DNA from: an uncultured Eubacteriales bacterium
GTDB taxonomy: Bacteria > Bacillota > Clostridia > Christensenellales > Borkfalkiaceae
Direction: 5' to 3'
Assembly (NCBI GenBank): GCA_958405585.1
Contig: CATYEP010000007.1
Coordinates: 1 to 25,598, forward strand
Length of the DNA stretch: 25,598 bases
Made by a program: the position numbers and the translations under genes. Shown in pieces: positions 23,362 through 25,598 of this stretch (its first letter is position 1; each line of letters opens with the position of its first letter). The notes beneath the pieces are model-generated. The model had not been told where the DNA came from, made no database searches, and worked only from the letters and a program-made list of their open reading frames with translations.

Positions 23362-23842
23362 ATGCACAATGGAAAAGATATATATGGAATACAGCAGCAA
23401 AGTGCTGCGTTATGTGCGTTCAAAGATATCCAACCCACAGGATGCGGAAGATGTTTGTTCCTCGGTATTTTTGAAGGTGCAGCGAGGACTGTCAGTCTAC
23501 GATGATTCGAGGTCGTCTCTCTCGACATGGATCTATTCGATCGCACACAACGCAGTCATCGATTTTTACAGGCGTTCGCATAAGAATGTACAGCTGGATG
23601 AAGAAATTGCCTGCACCGAGGACGGATTTGAAGATATATACAACGACGAAGCGCTGAACGCTCTCGCAGCTGCATTGGAAAGTTTGTCCCCGCGTGAAAG
23701 CAATATCATTGTTCTGCATTATTATTCGGGGAAATCATTGAAAGAGATTGCAGCTCTGATGGATATGTCCTATTCAACCATAAAATTGTTGCATAAAAAG
23801 GTGATTTTCCGCCTGAAAAAACAGTTGCAGTTTAAAATATAA
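23348..23842 (+). CDS. ECF-type RNA polymerase sigma factor
   Basis: A 164-residue protein with sigma region 2 at about residues 10-75 (NPQDAEDVCSSVFLKV, STWIYSIAHNAVIDFYRR) and region 4 at about 105-160 (LSPRESNIIVLHYYSGKSLKEIAALMDMSYSTIKLLHKKV). It lacks region 3, as is usual for the ECF class. ATG 23348 lies inside the end of the 65-residue gene; ATG 23369 is an alternative. No transmembrane anti-sigma gene follows. The upstream 65-residue protein or the RsbW-like ATPase could control it, which is inference. The precursor array is a likely target. Confidence 0.9.
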   Translation: METSECTMEKIYMEYSSKVLRYVRSKISNPQDAEDVCSSVFLKVQRGLSVYDDSRSSLSTWIYSIAHNAVIDFYRRSHKNVQLDEEIACTEDGFEDIYNDEALNALAAALESLSPRESNIIVLHYYSGKSLKEIAALMDMSYSTIKLLHKKVIFRLKKQLQFKI

Positions 23843-24231
23843 AGGGCGTTATAATGAAAAACCCTGCGGTTTGTTGATGTCTCTATGTGTTTTTGTGGAT
23901 AACGTAGGGGAAGCGTGTGCTTTTAATGAATGCAACCTCATGTATTTTAGATAATATCCTCTGTACTTGCTTTTTGGGAGAGGCTTAATATATCAAGAGA
24001 CAGAGAGCTTCGTAAGGAATTTTGAGGTGAATCCAAAAGAGTAGAGAAAAATTTAACGGAAATGTATGGAAATGAGTTCGGTATTGTCCGAAAAAACATG
24101 AACTGATGAGGGGGGAGAAACTTTCAAGATCCTGCGACGGGATTTTAGTACGTATATGAACAAAAAAGTACTGCCCGTGGTTATTCGTTTCGGTATTTCT
24201 GAAATTTATAAATCAATCACCAGTTGCATAG
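23843..24231. other. Gene-poor stretch between convergent operons
   Basis: No convincing gene or RNA is seen. A weak hairpin (AAACC/GGTTT, about 23861-23875) follows the sigma gene without a T run. An open + frame of about 50 codons ends near the terminator. From an ATG at about 24157 it reads MNKKVLPVVIRFGISEIYKSI, but no ribosome binding site precedes it. It may be the remnant of a lost gene. Confidence 0.4.
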
Positions 24232-24261
24232 AAAAAAACGGCCGTATTCGGCCGTTTTTTT
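24232..24261. terminator. Perfect bidirectional rho-independent terminator
   Basis: A 13-base-pair perfect stem has seven A, then CGGCCG, a TATT loop, CGGCCG and seven T. It can end transcription from both sides. It lies 17 bases beyond the stop of the reverse-strand membrane protein and ends the + strand cluster on the other side. Confidence 0.95.
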
Positions 24262-24278
24262 GTTGTATATAAGATTTT

Positions 24279-25598
24279 TTATTCTGCATATTGTGCGGGA
24301 TAGTCGGGTGTATCTGTGTAGTAGGGTTCAGCCTTTTCTCTGTTACGGAGTAAAGTGCAATTCACGATTGACATGACAAGCGCGAAGATCGAAAAAATGA
24401 GAGCGCATATGGGTGAAGCACCTAACGTTGCGGCCCCGGCAAAGTTTTGTGAGCAGAGAATGATGCACATGATAAGATATGCGATGGACAATCCTGCAGA
24501 AACGGCGGAAAGCACACACGAAAGGGTGCGCGGACGCGCCGAGTTTTTATTCAGTATTCCTTTGGCAAAGGCGATCAGCGCTATGGTACCGGCAGCAAAT
24601 GTCAATACAAACAGTGCAAAAACGATAGCGGAGTTGGTCAGTATCCCTGTCATGGCTTCCACGGCGGCTGTGTCTTCCATCGTGCCGATTGCGGCGAGAA
24701 TCCCGATGAGGATAAGCGGTGCGGATGCGCTGCCGGAAATACTGCTGCCGGTCACCCTTGTGTCGATGTTGAGAATGTCAGTGGAAAGTGTTGCGAGAAG
24801 CAGAAAAACAAGCACCAATCCCACAGCGTTCAGAACATAATTGAGAAGGTTCTGTTTTTGTGTCTTTGCATTGATGATGATGTGAAGTACTGCCGCGGTT
24901 GCAAGCGCAACGGAAACGAGTACTTTGTTTAAGATCGTTGTAGCGCCTAGCGTAATGTTGGCTGAGGTTCCGTCCTGCGAAATGGATGCAGAAGCAAACG
25001 ATAATAAAAATAAAACAAGCGCAAGGGTTAAAAGTGCGGGCGTGATCACATATTTGCTCATGGCAAATTCTTTCTTTGCCCGCATATTTTTAATATATGC
25101 CGCCGTGCCGATGGCAAAGTACGTTGCGCAGATAATGATGATCGCCGCAACGCATGCGGCACATATTCCCGCGTTCAGATACAGAGCAGCCGACATTTCA
25201 GGGTAATAGTTACCTGTCGAGAGAAAATCGGAGATCTCCTGGAACTGTGTGATCAGAAAATAAAAAGACGTAGAATTAATGTCCGTGCGTACCGCAATAA
25301 GTTCAGTTGTTGTGATCAGTGAGAACGTAATAAAAAAGGAAAAGATAAACAAAACGCACAGTGCTCCGTACAGTACGCTCTGCTTTGTTACGGCAAGGAT
25401 ATGTGACGTCTTGTTCCTGGGTTGGGCATCGGCTACGTTGTATGATGCCTTATTTGGCTGCGCGGGCGTTCCGCATTTGGGGCAAAAGCTCCCGTCATAC
25501 GCTTCTTCGCATTTACGGCAAACAGATTTTCCGTCCGTACGTGTGCCGCAGTAAGTGCAGAATATAGAGTTTTCATTGATGTACCTTCCGCAATGTTC
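24279..25598 (-). CDS. Zinc-ribbon multi-pass membrane protein (5' end outside the window)
   Basis: The frame stays open without a stop from 24279 to the window edge, giving 439 residues with the start missing. A first TTG-started frame at 25352 is not the real start because zinc-ribbon coding continues in frame upstream. The first part shows the second half of one zinc ribbon (FCTYCG) and a complete second one (CRKC, then CPKCG), followed by a short linker. About nine or ten membrane segments follow, and a Tyr/Pro-rich tail (PYYTDTPDYPAQYAE) ends the protein. Clostridia often carry such zinc-ribbon membrane proteins of unknown function. No catalytic motif is seen. Confidence 0.88.
   Translation of the reverse strand, partial: EHCGRYINENSIFCTYCGTRTDGKSVCRKCEEAYDGSFCPKCGTPAQPNKASYNVADAQPRNKTSHILAVTKQSVLYGALCVLFIFSFFITFSLITTTELIAVRTDINSTSFYFLITQFQEISDFLSTGNYYPEMSAALYLNAGICAACVAAIIIICATYFAIGTAAYIKNMRAKKEFAMSKYVITPALLTLALVLFLLSFASASISQDGTSANITLGATTILNKVLVSVALATAAVLHIIINAKTQKQNLLNYVLNAVGLVLVFLLLATLSTDILNIDTRVTGSSISGSASAPLILIGILAAIGTMEDTAAVEAMTGILTNSAIVFALFVLTFAAGTIALIAFAKGILNKNSARPRTLSCVLSAVSAGLSIAYLIMCIILCSQNFAGAATLGASPICALIFSIFALVMSIVNCTLLRNREKAEPYYTDTPDYPAQYAE

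Noticed and set aside
24095..24130. CTGATGAG followed by GAAAC, resembling parts of a hammerhead ribozyme.
   Set aside because: There is no stem II hairpin between the two boxes and no matching stem I or III arms, so it is a chance match.

Overview
The window looks like part of a gut-type Gram-positive Clostridia (Firmicutes) chromosome. Supporting signs are strong AGGAGG-type ribosome binding sites, sigma-A-like promoters, a ROK-family regulator, a SpoIIE/STAS/RsbW-like regulatory set and a surface protein with a Cys-plus-membrane-anchor tail. A Christensenellales-like lineage is a guess from general resemblance only. The left 8 kb reads visibly more AT-rich than 9-19 kb.

Left region (1-8.5 kb). 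Two exported or surface-type proteins, the first cut by the window edge, are followed by a Gfo/Idh/MocA oxidoreductase. Next comes a ROK-type transcription regulator with its own near-perfect promoter, which seems to give a leaderless mRNA. A very strong bidirectional hairpin separates this from an oppositely oriented two-component system: an OmpR-type response regulator and a seven-membrane-segment histidine kinase.

Central region (8.5-23.8 kb). This is one long + strand gene cluster and the most interesting part of the window. It is a ribosomally made, post-translationally modified peptide (RiPP) locus of the Nif11/NHLP-leader type. In order it holds: a small Cys-rich protein; a STAS anti-sigma antagonist; a formyltransferase fused to a DUF2156/lysyl-PG-synthase-like GNAT domain; a MATE transporter fused to a degenerate GHKL ATPase-like domain; a membrane SpoIIE-type phosphatase; an RsbW-like ATPase; a very short HlyD-like secretion subunit; a C39-peptidase ABC exporter; a second NHLM-type ABC protein; five tandem precursor genes; a radical SAM/SPASM maturase; a 65-residue protein with a leader-like motif; and an ECF sigma factor. 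The five precursors share a near-identical leader ending in GGG-Cys. Their Cys-rich cores are of two zinc-ribbon-like classes in the order A-B-A-B-B.

Proposed working (inference): the SpoIIE phosphatase senses an outside signal and acts on the phosphorylated STAS protein, which competes for the RsbW-like ATPase. The ECF sigma factor and/or this switch turn on the peptides. The radical SAM enzyme modifies Cys-rich cores, and the two ABC proteins plus the mini-HlyD trim the leader at the Gly motif and export the product. The neighbouring, divergently transcribed two-component system may also sense or control it.

Right edge (23.8-25.6 kb). About 390 bases without a convincing gene and a perfect bidirectional terminator are followed by the reverse-strand end of a zinc-ribbon, multi-pass membrane protein that runs off the window.
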